Shown here one piece after another: positions 1 through 12,364 of a stretch of DNA of 64,000 nt. A program made the translations under genes and the position numbers. A model generated the notes under the pieces. The model did no database searches. It saw only the letters and a program-made list of their open reading frames with translations, and was not told the origin of the DNA. The stretch covers positions 999,501-1,063,500 of the forward strand of contig JACGZH010000007.1 in NCBI GenBank assembly GCA_014706385.1, written 5' to 3'. The stretch is from Phaffia rhodozyma. Taxonomy: Eukaryota; Basidiomycota; Tremellomycetes; Cystofilobasidiales; Mrakiaceae. Each line of letters begins with the position of its first letter. Positions within the stretch are counted from its first letter, which is position 1.

Positions 1-587
1 ACCGAGACGTTGGACGTGACAGTGGCAGGAGGTGGAGCCTGTGAAGACGTCCGACTGGTACTGTTTGACGATGGGGTTGGAGTCCTTCGACGAGAAGCTA
101 AGCGTGAGGTGGCGTTTGGATTGAGAGCAGGGGAGGGTGAGGGAGACGGATCGACTCTTCGTCTGCGAGGATGACTGGGAGCTCGTTCTCTTCCAGAAGT
201 GACGAGTGTTTGCAGAGAACTATGAGACGTGTGCGAGGGAACGGAAGTCTCGATGTTGGTGATGCTGATTGCGTTCAGCTGGGTGGGGAGAAGGGGAGAC
301 AACGCGACGGGATAGATTGTGGTGGTCTTTCTGTCTAAAGGCCTGCAAAGCGACGAAAATTTGTCTGCGGGTGCGAATGATCCTTTGGCACGGACTCTGT
401 CGAGACCAGGCAAGAGAAATCGAGCGAGAGGAGAGCGACGACAGCCGACGGAAGGGACGATGGATGGGTGGAAGGTGAGGAAATGGAAAGAAGGCGAAAA
501 AGAAAAAGAACGGAAGAACGAAAAGCGCCTAGTGAGACATTGCTTGCTTATGTAATCATCGTAACCATGACCGTTACCGGCGGACAT
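1..587 (-). CDS. 5' part of an unidentified Ser/Arg/Pro-rich protein, cut by the left edge
   Basis: Reading the minus strand from the ATG at 587 gives an uninterrupted frame of 195 codons to the window edge. It begins MSAGNGHGYDDYISKQ and becomes rich in Ser, Pro, Thr and Arg towards the edge (for example SRRRTPTPSSNSTSR). A possible splice acceptor (tttgcag) lies near 343, so part of the early frame could be an intron that happens to stay open. No domain is recognised. It would be divergently transcribed from the alanyl-tRNA synthetase gene, with the minisatellite between them. A low-complexity frame of this length can arise by chance in GC-balanced DNA, so the call is tentative. Confidence 0.35.
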   Translation of the reverse strand, partial: MSAGNGHGYDDYISKQCLTRRFSFFRSFSFSPSFHFLTFHPSIVPSVGCRRSPLARFLLPGLDRVRAKGSFAPADKFSSLCRPLDRKTTTIYPVALSPLLPTQLNAISITNIETSVPSHTSHSSLQTLVTSGRERAPSHPRRRRVDPSPSPSPALNPNATSRLASRRRTPTPSSNSTSRTSSQAPPPATVTSNVS

Positions 588-1533
588 GGTTACGACCTGG
601 CCAAGGAGAGCGCAGGAGAGGCAGAGGAGACTGTGTAGGGTAGTAGGGAGAACTGGAGAGGACGTCATGAGGTAGGAAGGGATGTAGGCAGGCAAGATGA
701 TGAGTAGAGAGCGATCCGGTTCGGCGTGTGGACGGCGCACGAAGATAGGAGGAAGGGTATGATAGCGTGTATGCACTGGGCGTCATTAGAATGAAACGAC
801 AGAGTCTAACAGACATGAATCATAGCACTATATGACAAGGATGAGAAAAGGGAAAGAGAGAGAGCGAGTTGTACAGATCGAGAAAGGATATCACAACGGA
901 CAGGAGCAGAAGCAGGAGACAACGCTTGGTGGCAGCCTAGCTCTGACAACAGCATCGCCGACGATGACGAGCAACAATAGACCACACCATCTTTACATGG
1001 AACACATACACACGATATCGATCTGCCAATCCCTGTATATTTCTCACAAAGATCATACAAAGGTGTCTCTCGAGTGTTTAGTACAGTGTGTGCGCCGGAT
1101 GTCTCTCGACGATCTTGCCAATGCTCCGTCCAATAGATGTATAGTGAGTGTTCTAATGCGTTGCCTGATGGGTTTCCTAATACGTTTCCACTTGCGGGTT
1201 GTAATACGAAGCCTGATACATTTGTTAGTGCGTTTCCTAATACATTTGATGTTTGCACTTTCTAATACAATTGTTATTACACCTGCTGATACAACTCCCG
1301 ATAAAATTCCTAATACACGTTCTAATACAATTCCTAATACACGTTCTAATATACATTCCAATACAACATCCAATACACTTCCTAATACACCTTCTAATAC
1401 GCCTGTGTCCGGTGCCAGTCAGTCATTTTTTTTATGCTGCCTCGTCTGGAATCCCTTCCGTCTCCTCATCGTTCATCTCTTATCTCTCATCTCCATCCCA
1501 CCCTCGCTGTGTCTTCAAGTTCCCACTCGGTTG
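588..1533. other. Divergent intergenic region with the minisatellite
   Basis: Space between the left-edge minus-strand frame and the alanyl-tRNA synthetase start. Apart from the 12-bp minisatellite I see no gene. The open frames here on both strands are products of the repeat and low-complexity sequence. A pyrimidine-rich stretch (about 1425-1525) precedes the first in-frame ATG of the synthetase and is probably its promoter/leader. Confidence 0.5.
1150..1405. repeat. Degenerate 12-bp minisatellite (YCTAATACANNT)
   Basis: About 21 units with a 12-nt period, built on the core CTAATAC. The cleanest run is 1319-1404, where successive units read ttctaatacaat, tcctaatacacg, ttctaatataca, ttccaatacaac. 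Because the period is a multiple of three, it creates spurious repetitive frames on both strands. It lies just 5' of the alanyl-tRNA synthetase start, in the divergent intergenic space. Confidence 0.8.
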
Positions 1534-4500
1534 ATGGGAATCAGGCATCTGCTATACAAACTTACTTCTAGACCACATATCATCTCTCAATTTTCAATCC
1601 GAACAGTCGGAACAAGAACCATGTCCACCGTGCCCTCAACCAAAGTTGCCTTCCCAGACCCAGACGCCTGGCCTGCGAAGAAGGTCAGGGATACCTTCAT
1701 CCAGTTCTTTGAAAAGGACCATGACCACACCTTTTGGAAGAGTGCCAGTGTCATCCCGTTCGAGGACCGTGAGTCTGCTGTCTCTTTGCTCAATCTTCTG
1801 CCATTCGACTGCTTTTCTTTCTTCGTTTTCTATACTTGCTTCCTACGACGGGTACTCATGCACAACTCGCTCGTTCATCATGCCTTTCCTACAGCCACCC
1901 TCCTCTTCGTCAACGCCGGGATGAATCAGTACAAGTCAATCTTCCTCGGCACCGCTGATACCTCGTCGGCTCTCGGTAAGCTTACTCGAGCTGTCAACTC
2001 TCAGAAGTGTATCCGAGCTGGAGGAAAGCACAACGGTACGTCGGACGACACCTTTCTAGTTATTGCCGTCCAGGGCGCATACAATGCTAACGCTCCTCAT
2101 TCTCGTGACATTACTCTACTGAAACCAAAATCCTCCCAGATTTGGAGGACGTCGGACTTGATACCTATCATCAGTACGTGGTCACCTCATCTTTTCTCTC
2201 TCTCTCTCTCTCTCTCTTCGACGTCTCACTCTGAGTTCGCTTCAACGCGCATATTCTTGTTTTTTTTTTCTTCTTACAGCTCCATGTTCGAAATGCTTGG
2301 AAACTGGTCATTCGGTGACTACTTCAAGGACGAGGCCATCACCTGGGCTTGGAAGCTTCTGACCGAGGTACGTGCAATCTTTATCTCGTCTACTAATCCT
2401 TATCGCCGTTTTACACGTTCGCTCAACCAAACTTGATCTTTTCTGGCGTATTGAACATATTAGGTATACGGTATCCCCAAGGACAGACTTTACGTAACCT
2501 ACTTTGAAGGTGACGCCGCTCAAGGACTGGAAGCCGACAGTGAGGCCAGAGATATCTGGAAGAAGGTTGGTGTTGCTGATGACCACATTCTCACCGGAAA
2601 CGCTAAGGACAACTTCTGGGAGATGGGCGCAACCGGACCTTGTGGACCTTGCAGGTATGAATTGCTATTGTGGAAGCTCTTTCACAACATCTCACGCCGG
2701 ATTTGACTCTTTCTTTTTCTTTTTTCGCACTCATCATTCTCCAAAAGTGAAATTCACTACGATCGAATCGGAGGTCGAAACGCCGCCCACCTCGTCAACA
2801 TGGACGACCCGGATGTTCTCGAGATCTGGAACAATGTGTTCATGCAGTACAACCGAGAGACCGATGGCTCCCTCCGATCGCTCCCTAACAAGCACATCGA
2901 CACCGGTATGGGTTTCGAGCGACTAGTCTCTGTCCTTCAGGACAAACGATCAAACTACGACACCGATGTCTTCCTCCCGATCTTTGCCAAGATTCAAGAG
3001 CTCACCGGAGCTAGACCCTACGCCGGTAAGCTCGGCAAGGAGGACACTGATGGAGTCGACACTGCCTACCGAGTCGTCGCCGATCACGTCCGAACTCTGA
3101 CCATTGCCATCGTCGATGGAGGTGTCCCCGACGCCGTCGGCCGAGGATATGTTCTTCGACGAATCCTTCGACGAGGTGCCCGATTCGTCCGAAAGTACTT
3201 CCAGGTCGAGATCGGCACGTTCTTCTCCAGACTTGCGCCGACCGTCATCGAGCAGATGGGTGAATTCTTCCCCGAGCTCAAGACCGACACCAAAGCCCTC
3301 TTTTCGATCTTGAATGAGGAGGAGGTCTCCTTCGCCCGAACGCTCGACCGAGGAGAGAAGCTCTTCGCTCAGTACTCGTCCCAGGCAATCGATGCTGGCA
3401 AGAAGGAGCTTGCTGGAAAGGATGTCTGGAGGTTGTATGACACCTACGGTTTCCCCGTCGATCTCACTAGACTCATGGCTGGTGAGCTCGAGTTGGGAAT
3501 CGACGAGGCTGGTCTCGAGCAAGCCGCCAAGGACGCCAAAGAGGCTAGTCGAGGAGTCGGTAAGAAGGCCGGTGAAGACGTCGTCAAGTTGGATGTCCAC
3601 GACCTCGGCAAGTTGGATGCCGAAGGAATCGTTTCCAAGACCGAGGACTCTGCCAAGTTTGGTGAGCACCTTCCTCCTTTTTGCTTTTCCTTCTTACATT
3701 TTGTTGCTTGCTCTCCTCTTTCTCACTTGACGCGTCGACTGGCTTGCGTTCTGTTGAAATCCCAAACTTAGGTACCGCTTCCATTACCTCCAAGATCCAG
3801 GGAATCTATCAGTCCTCGACCTTCCATGATTCGACTGGGTCCATCACTACGCCCTTGGGACTTCTCCTCGATCGAACAAACTTCTACGCCGAGTCTGGAG
3901 GACAAGAGGGAGATACCGGTTCGATCATCATCGATGGAAAGGCAGAATTCCTCGTTACCGACACTCAGGTCTTCAGCGGTTACGTTCTCCACATCGGAGT
4001 CGTCACTGAGGGTGAGATCAAGGTTGGAGACGAAGTTGTCTGCACCTACGACGAGGTATATCTTTTTTTTTGCCATATTGAAACACATCGACTCCGCTTG
4101 ACGTATCTTTTTTTTTTCGATAGGCTCGACGAGCGCCGCTTCGAAAGAACCACACCGGTACTCACGTGCTTAACTACGCCCTGCGAGAGGTATTGGGGGA
4201 CCATATCGACCAGAAGGGATCTCTTGTCGCGCCCACCAAGCTCCGGTTCGATTTCTCTCACAAGGGTCCCATCTCCCAGACCGAGCTCAAGGCTATCGAG
4301 GCTAACTGCGCCGAATGGATCAAGAAGGACGTCGAGGTATTCTCCAGCGAGCTTTCCCTAGAGCAAGGTTTCAAGATCCCCGGCTTGCGAGCTGTGTTCG
4401 GAGAGGCCTACCCGGATCCCGTCCGGGTCGTCACGCTGGAGTACAGCGTGGAGGAGATCTCGAAGGATGTGGAGAACCCCAAATGGAGGCAGACCAGTGT

Positions 4501-5744
4501 CGAGTTCTGCGGTGGAACGTGAGTCTGTTCTGTTTGCTTTATCGGCTCTCGGAACTGAGATTGGTCGATTAACATCTCTCTTGTAATAAATAGCCACGTC
4601 AAGAAGACATCCGAGATCCAGGGTTTCGCCATCGTCGAGTCTGACGGTATTGCTAAAGGAGTCAGGCGACTGGTCGCCGTTACCGGACTTGAGGCTCATG
4701 AGACCGCCCGGCTGGGGGAGGAATGGTCCAAGCGGACCGATGCTTTGGAGGCTCTCAAGGGAAAAGATGCTGAGGTTGCCATCAAGGCTTTCCCTACTGT
4801 GAGTTTCTTTCATAGTTACTTTCTCTCCTTCCTTTCTAGGTTGTTTCTCTTTTTTTTTTCAGCCTATCCTTATGCTAATGATTGATATACCTATACGATG
4901 TATACTTCGTATCTTCTTTGTCGAGCAGGAACTCGCGTCGTCGGATGTATCATACGTGACCAAGGCCGACCTCATGGAGAGGTACACTAAGATCCAGAAG
5001 GCGTTCACTGAGGAGGCCAAGGCGCGAAGCGCTCAGGAGTCCAAGGAGGTCAGTTCATCTTTCTACTATCCTCTGATCGGTTTGTGTCTTTGACCGGAAA
5101 GGTTGAAGAACGGCAGCTGATCGCATCACACGACGGGTCATCTAGGTTACCGAGAAGATCACCTCTCACTTTAAGGAAAACCCGAATGCCGAGCTCTTTA
5201 TCTCACCCTTCTCGATATCCGGTGCCAGTCTCAAGGTGCGTCTTTTCGTTCTCTTCTTTCTTTTCATTTACTTGGTGCTCTTTTGTTTCAAAACTTCGAA
5301 TCATTCGGACTCATTGTTTCGTCCTTTGTGTTTCGATTTCTAGACGGTCGTCCTTAACTTGAAGAAGCTCAACAAGCCGGTGACGATCATCAACGTAGAC
5401 CCAGAAGTCCCATCCAAGGTGACGTACGTCAACTACGTGCCCAAGGAGATCAAGGCGATCGACGGAAAGACCTGGGCCGCTCCTTTGAGCGATCTGTTGA
5501 ACGGAAAGGTTTGTCTTTCCTACCTATCTATTTTCTTGTGTGCTTTCTTCTATATTGTGCCCCTTCTCTGTTCCTGTGTTAACTCTTCGTTGATAATGCC
5601 TTGTCGGTTGTCTTTTCAAATGAAATGAAAAAAGGGAGGAGGAAAGCCTGAATCATTCCAAGGAGTTGGATCCGAAGTCTCCAAGATCTCTGAAGCTCTG
5701 GAGTTGGCAGACTCGACGTTCCGAAAGATTGTTCTCGGAGCTTA
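1534..5744 (+). CDS. ALA1: Alanyl-tRNA synthetase, cytosolic and probably mitochondrial
   Basis: Class II alanyl-tRNA synthetase, charging tRNA-Ala with alanine. Around ten exons of about 960 residues are readable. The catalytic core includes [14 protein letters not shown] and [14 protein letters not shown]; the editing domain carries HTGTH and the Cys/His end CGGTH; a C-terminal C-Ala region follows. The first intron starts after IPFEDR (about 1769). Two in-frame ATGs exist. The one at 1621 ([11 protein letters not shown]) gives the usual cytosolic N-terminus. The one at 1534 adds 29 residues ([16 protein letters not shown]...) that are basic, Ser/Thr-containing and free of acids, like a mitochondrial presequence. 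In budding yeast ALA1 serves both compartments through alternative starts, so dual use is likely. The gene ends at tag 5742-5744, tail-to-tail with the next gene 213 bp away. Confidence 0.96.
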
Positions 5745-5957
5745 GTTTCACAAGACTCTCTTCAAGGACGAAAGGAAAATAAACTCACGAATCCAAAGAT
5801 GAAGGAAACACGGATCATCGAACGGAAGCATACATACATGGATAGAGTGATGAATCTCGAACGATTGCATGAGTCACAAACTATTTTGAATTACAATTAG
5901 ACAACACACAAAAAGTATCCCAGACCCGAGAGAAGAACAGGGAAGCTATTGAACCGA

Positions 5958-8900
5958 TCAATCGAGTTTCTTTCTGCGTCCATTCAAACCAGACCTGTAA
6001 CCCTCCTCCTCATCTTTCACGTTCAAAAACCTCCAATGATCAAACCCTCGGAATGTGCCCGTCTCACCACACAACTCTCGAACGATATCGGTGATGGTAT
6101 CGATCTGAGTCAAACAAAGACTTATGGAGACAACTGCTGTGGCGTGAATCGGGAATTGAGGGTCCTGCCGAGATCCATGCGTTCAGTTGTGAGAGAAGAG
6201 AAGAGAGATTTGGAGGAAATCAGAACCTGAGAGAAAGGAGGAGAACTGAGGAAGACAGCCGAAAAAGGGACATACGGTCAGAGTGTCGAGTCCTATGTTC
6301 TTCACACCCATCGAGACGCCATCAATCTTCTCAGTGGATGGATCCAAAGAGTCTCCATCTACGTTTGTACCTGTCGAATCGTCATCCTCATCTCTCTCGT
6401 CTGGAGAAACTTTTCGTGAGGACGAGAAGGCTGAACGGGACCGATCATGGTAGACCAATCGATCTCGAAGAGAATGCAGCGTCGGAGGAAGAGGATGTCC
6501 GTTGTAGAGGCATTGGGTGATCAGTGACAGGATTCCAAATATATCTGTTATCAACTCCGGGTTAAGGAATGGAGTCTGATATACAATAGTGAACAAGTCA
6601 GGCGAATGAAAGAAGACATGAAGAGGAATCTTGAAAAGAAGAAAGACGAACCTGATGGACAAGTACCGAGCACCAATGAGGATTCAACGCGGTGAGCGCT
6701 CCAGAGAGTAGAGCAGTGTTGACCAGAAGCTTCCATCTATAACCGCAAAGTATAGCAGGCAGTCAGTTGATAAAAACTAAATCCAGCAACCAGACGAGAG
6801 GTACATACTGAGCATCTAAGAGCCGTTCGTATGTCTCTTTCGCTATTTTATAAATGAGTTGAGGGTGAGTCTCATGGATCCGCTCATCGTACAAATCAAC
6901 CGAAGGCGGCAATACTCACGCCATGGCCCTCGGACTTGAGGCTCAAACTTTGCTACAGTGACTGACGGTTTGATCATTTGCATGATCATCTGCATCATCT
7001 GTAGGTTTTAGCAAATCTCTTTTAGAACTTGGAGCAATTGGTGGGAAACACGGCTTACGGCTGTTTCCAATAGATTTTTCGATAAGCTCTTCATTCGACG
7101 CTCCTTGCTAGACTTCGATCTGTCTATTTCAGCCTGATTCACTGTAGTATGTGCATCATGTCGAGCTTCAAGGAGGAAGATCTCGATCTCATCCTCGAAT
7201 ACTCCAGCAATCTTCTCACTATTTCACAAGTGAAGAAGAAAAGTCAATTGAGAAGGCTTAAAGATCTCAGAATGTAACCGAGGAAGCTCACTTGATGATA
7301 CAAGCCGTCCTTCGGACGGTGGTTCGAGCCGAGGTAATCTTGGGAAAACACATGATGATGAATCCTACACGATGATCGAGGCATAACATTCTTCAGTTGT
7401 GTTTTAATCGCAGACGCAAACTACAGATCATGAAAACTGTTCTGAACTGACCAGCAGTGAAACCGATCGTGACAAGGACGACTCGTTTCCAAAAGAGCTC
7501 GTATCCTTTGCCAGAGTTGACTGTGACGGTCAAATGCGTGTCGACCCATGAGTATCCAACAATGAAGACGATCATCATGCCTGTAGGGAGAAAGTATGAG
7601 CATGAAGGAACAAGTCCATTGAAGGAGGCACCTCTCGGATTTAGAACATCTGGTCAGCTTACCGCTCATCAGGTAAAACATGGATTTTTGTTGAGGCAAA
7701 GCAATTCTCATAAAGATCCACGGAGTCAAAAGAACCAGCTGATCCCAGAATCGATGAGAAAATATCAAGAGAGACCATCAGATGGATTGAGCATCTAATC
7801 ATACATGTCTTTCATGACTTACAGTAGCTGCAATCTGGATGGCATGTGACAGCACAGATGGAAATGTAGAGAATGAATGGGTGGGTGATCCGTAGGAAGA
7901 AAACCGAAAGATGGTGAGACGATACTGACAACGCCGTAAGGATTTCCGTTCCCATGACCTGATCCCATATACCAAGCTACCATCCCGAGCACACAACCAA
8001 CTACCGTCCCACTCATTCGTAAAATGAATGTTGCGATCTGTTCTCCTGCGAATACAGCAAGTCCGGTCTGGGACATGATCAACGCCCAGAGTCCTCGATC
8101 TTTTCGAAGGAAATTCGATAGATTATGAGCAAAAACCAGTAGAAAGTGGGAGCGAGGTGTAGGAAAGACTGACTTTGGTAATTGAATTGGGCGGTCTTGG
8201 GATGGACAGCAATGACTTTGAATGGAGGAGGTGTGATGGACAAATTTAGCACGTGTGTAGACTCGATCGTTGCCATTCAGACGAGAGAAGAACATGGAAG
8301 ACCCACCCCATAAGCAAACGGAGACGAGAGCGTAACGTAGAGAGAAAAGGCCTTTGCTGGATCTGAGCCATCCGAAAAAGACCCCAATCTTGACACTTGT
8401 TCTCTGAAATCCGGTCCTAGGAGGATTAGCATCGGGGTCTCGGGCTTATTATCATCAATGAGGGATTTGAAAGGAAAAAAAGAGTGAAGTCCGGTCAGTC
8501 GATATATAAGTCAATAATACAGCTTATCCTGAGTTTACCCAAGTTTGGTTCCTTCTCATCGTAATCTATCCCTCCTGCAAACTTCTTGCGCCCTTCATCT
8601 TCATCTCCATCTGCCTCCTCCTCCGCTAGATCGTCTTGATTCAAGGTGTCGTCACTTGTCCTTGGCCTTCCAATATCACTTGCAACACTGATCAGAGGAG
8701 AATCGATCTCGCCCGACCGGGTACCGTCATCCGCTGTGATCTTGCGCCAGAGCTTGCCAAATCCGGTAGGCCACCAGAGGCGAGAAGCCGGCCTTTTACC
8801 TCGAAGTTGAATGGCAAATTCAAAAAAGGAGATGAAGGCCTCGGCATATGATTCGAGTGTCGTCCTATGATATCCCACAAAACATCGCAAGTAGTCAGAC

Positions 8901-11504
8901 GTAGTTGTCACATATGAGGAAGTCAAGACAGGACGAGAATCAAAAGATGTACGTGAAGACGAAACAGACAAAGAGACTTTTCGCAGAAAACCCTTCATGG
9001 TTCAAACGGTCGATCGTTTTTTTATTCTTTTCCAATTCCTTGAAGTATCCGCCGAACGGGCCTTCCACCAAGTTCCTTCTCTCGATCTCTTTGAACTTGA
9101 CCAACGCCTGTCGAAGTGCCTCCAACTTTCTCTCCATCTCCAGCTTTTGCTCGATCTCCTGGGCTTGAGTGTTTTTATCATTTTTCTTGAAGAACTTGGA
9201 CCACCGAGTACTATTAGCCATCTCGAGCCAACTAATCAAGCTTTTTAATGCGTCGATCAATGACTGTCGAAGTTCACTAGATGAGGACCGAAGGATCGGT
9301 AAAAGCGCTTGAAGATCGTGTCCGTTCGCACGTTCCTTTTCAGAGATCTGCGTGCGAAGCTTCAAATGTCGAAGGTTCTGGACGTGCTTGTGAGAGTGAG
9401 GTTTGTTGCTGGTGATACCAGAGGAGGAGTAAATCTGACTGAGGAGTATCTCATCTTGCTCGGTCCGGACAACAGAATCATAGACGATCGGAGCGAACGT
9501 CTGGAGAGAACTACAATGAGAAGGAGCCACAGCGAGTGGATTAGGGATCCCAGGTAGAAACATAGAGTCAAAACTTGGCTAGAATCGTTCTAGACAGAGG
9601 AAAGGAAGAATGACGTACAGCACTTTGGTCATCAAGAAAGACATCTTGCTATCAAACTTTTTCAGATCGCCCGGTCCAAGTCGTCCATATGTCGGTTCCA
9701 AATCGAGCATACTGATCTCACAACCCTCACATAGAGATGAGAAACCCTCTTGGAGATCGATCGTTTGTTTTCACAGAAGAGAATGTAAACGAACCCAGTG
9801 GAACCCTTCACGGCTTGCGTTCCTGCAATCATTTTTCCTCTCAACCCTCGACCTTTCTCAACGTTAAGCTTCAACTCTGATGAGCTCAAAGGAAATTTAG
9901 GAGACAAGGTGACTTCCTGGAGCTCCACCAACTGGAGCGAAATCTGTGTGGATTGTTATGAGAACAATTGGGAAGAAGGAGATAGTGAAGTGTCAATCCG
10001 GAACGTTTCTTTGTGATGGTTGATTCCCATGTGCGAAGCGTAGGGGCTCACCTTCAAAAATCCGTTGATCATTCCGTCTAACCAGACGTGCGCCAGGGAC
10101 TCTGGGAAGATGAGTACAGTGCATACAAGGCCAATTGCGACGTAGCTTGAGGTAGGGATCAGAAATATCGTCTAAAGCAAACACAAAGGGCACGCGAAGA
10201 AGAATGTGATGAGTTGTTTGATGAAGGAGGGGGGCGATGAATTAATTACTTACGGCAAGCGTATATTGCTGAGAGGGAAACAGAGGCCCATATGAGCACA
10301 TCACATCCAATACAACTGTTGAACAATGCCGGTTGTAAGGTCCTCAGTTCGAGAGTTTTAGTCTGAGTGAAGAGAGAGAGAGAGATAAAGATGGACATAC
10401 TGGATCCAAATACGCTCATCAGAGTGAGTTTTGGGATATGCGCTCTCAATGCACCCAGAGCGACTTGATGCAGCAAACCGAAATCTTATCAAACCTTGCG
10501 GTCGAACAATCAAGATTATAGAAATAGACGTACAGCATCCAAAAAATAGAAAGATTCCGAATACGGTAGATGATCGGGGGTCAAGGAAGTCGCCGGCAAA
10601 GATACTACTACTAAATGTAGCATCTGGATTGTTGTTCAACCTAGTTCCAATCACACCGTGAGAAGGCTAGCGGAAACAAGGAGATGCACAGGATAGAGGA
10701 TGAGTACTCACCCGACTGTGACCCGCTCATAAGTCGAGGCCAACAGAGTTTTACTTCGAGCCTGAAGACTAGCCGCCATAGCTGCACAACCCCAAGCCCA
10801 GCCAAAAAGCATACCCATCAAAATCGTCTGGTCATGATGCCAAATGATCAAACCCAAAATCAGATGATATGATCACTCCCTCAGTTTTACATAACAACGA
10901 TGAGAAGAGAGATGGTTCATGACGAGACTTACAGAGCATGCCATGAAAAAAAGGCTGACGGGTAGACTAGGAGGAACCATGACAGATACCATTGCACAAA
11001 AGAATCCTACATCGTTTCAAACCAACCGAATGAACGAATGAAGCGAATTGAACGTTTTGACATCAATCAAGCAAGGGACCAAGAGGATGACATCAGTAAT
11101 GGAAGATCGGTGTGTTGAAAAGGAAAGACAACAATCAGACAGGAGGTGTCGACGAATGTTTCCCTAAGCATGGGAGGCGTTGACGGACTCCTCTCTACCT
11201 TCTACTCTTACATACGAGGAAGAGAGAGAGGGTATATCAAGGTGAAGGACGTACCTGCCTGACCCATAACCTTCAATGATTTTTCGTCGACCAGAAGAAT
11301 CAGAGCCGCAAACGTGGCAACCAAACATCTAGTCAACTTCTTGAAGTTCTTCTTGATCAACAGCGGCTTGATGTCGTTCAGATACTCCTGAACGACAGAT
11401 TTCAACTTTGATTTGGTTTCTACTGGGTGCATCTGATCAGGCTCTGACGCGTATTGAGGAGAACCTTCTGACCGAGGAGGTGAAGAGACATGCTGCTTGG
11501 CCAT
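5958..11504 (-). CDS. Fungal multipass transporter-like protein, ArAE_2 / DUF2421 (BRE4-related) family
   Basis: Large membrane protein split into roughly 15-18 small exons. It starts MAKQHVSSPPRSEG at 11504; exon 1 ends at 11255 before gtacgt. The N-terminal bundle contains LVATFAALILLVD, FFCAMVSVMVPPSLPVS, ILMGMLFGWAWGCAA and MCSYGPLFPSQQYTL, followed by LIFPESLAHVWLDGM, which is typical of the Putative ER transporter 6TM N-terminal family. A cytosolic coiled region follows (about 9530-8950). A second membrane bundle carries TFILRMSGTVVGC, MVAWYMGSGHGNGNPYG and IVFIVGYSWVDTHL, as in the FUSC/aromatic acid exporter superfamily and yeast Bre4. The last exon ends NGRRKKLD with tga at 5958-5960. 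The substrate is unknown. Several internal exon borders are not resolved. Confidence 0.85.
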
Positions 11505-12364
11505 TATTTACACCCAGATTTGCTATATGCCCTAGTGTGTCGTTCGCTCTCGATATGTGTAGCAAAGATGACGGGAACAAGGTCGATGTATACGGAATCA
11601 GTAGTATGGATTTGGTCAATAGAAGGTAGCCGCAACCGAAGGTGATCAATACGTAATCCTTCCGAGAATGGACGTCCTCGGATCTTGAACCCCCGGAATT
11701 CCATGGGTCACGTGTTCAGCTTGCGTCCGTTGGTGGAAACAGTGTCAGCCTCAGCAAAAGGACGAGCGTCAGCCTGGGCGGCTAAAGCGGCAGTAGCATT
11801 GGCGAACACTAGCACCGCTGATGAGTGTTCAACGCGGATGATTGTTCTCGTCATTCCGACTTCTCTGTGTCTTGTAGGCTGACGAGGCTGACGATGGTGA
11901 CGATGGTGACGATGGTGACGATGCTGACATCTGTTTGGCTGCAAGATAAGCCGTTGGATCGGTTCGACTGGCTGCCGGTCATGATGAACGGCCTGGTGAA
12001 GGCTCTACAATCTACAGTCCACAGACGCAGACGCAGACGCACAAAGATATACAGACAACGAAACAGAGAGACCAAAACGAAAGAGAAAGGCAAGAAGACA
12101 GAGAAGATGGCATTGTTGTCGAGGACGTTGATTAACACATCCTGCTTTGATTCATGTCATATCTTCGTACAAACCTTCTATCAGAGGTTCTGTCATCGAC
12201 ATGATTTCTAAGAACACAGTCAAGACCAATGAGAGAAGAAGAAGAAAAAGATAAAGGAGAAGATAAACCACGAAACCACTCTAGACCGGTCCTTGAAAAC
12301 CTTGTAGAGAAGAAAAAATCCAAAAGAGATAGAGAGAGAAGGAAGAACAAGAACGAAATACAAA
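11505..12364. other. Intergenic region with first copy of a 237-bp dispersed repeat
   Basis: Lies between the start of the ArAE-like gene and the end of the GT25 gene. It holds repeat copy 1 (11836-12072), a CACGTG E-box at about 11708-11713 and purine-rich sequence near the GT25 3' end. I see no convincing gene; the open frames here fall inside the repeat. Confidence 0.5.
11836..12072 (+). repeat. Dispersed 237-bp repeat, copy 1
   Basis: Identical by eye over all 237 bases to 17458-17694 in the same orientation. It contains a 9-nt minisatellite (gatggtgac, about four units) and a GACGCA tract. Similarity seems to resume after a short indel (gacagagaag near 12098 and near 17757). No terminal inverted repeat or obvious target duplication was seen. 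Confidence 0.9.

Noticed and set aside
1150..1405. Possible CRISPR-like array
   Set aside because: Units are contiguous 12-mers without spacers in a eukaryotic intergenic region; it is a minisatellite.
832..2436. Long plus-strand open frame of over 500 codons
   Set aside because: It reads through the 12-bp minisatellite and then through ALA1 exons and introns in one frame; only its ALA1 exon parts are real.
2950..3669. 239-codon minus-strand frame
   Set aside because: Antisense shadow of the main ALA1 exon, whose synthetase motifs are unmistakable.
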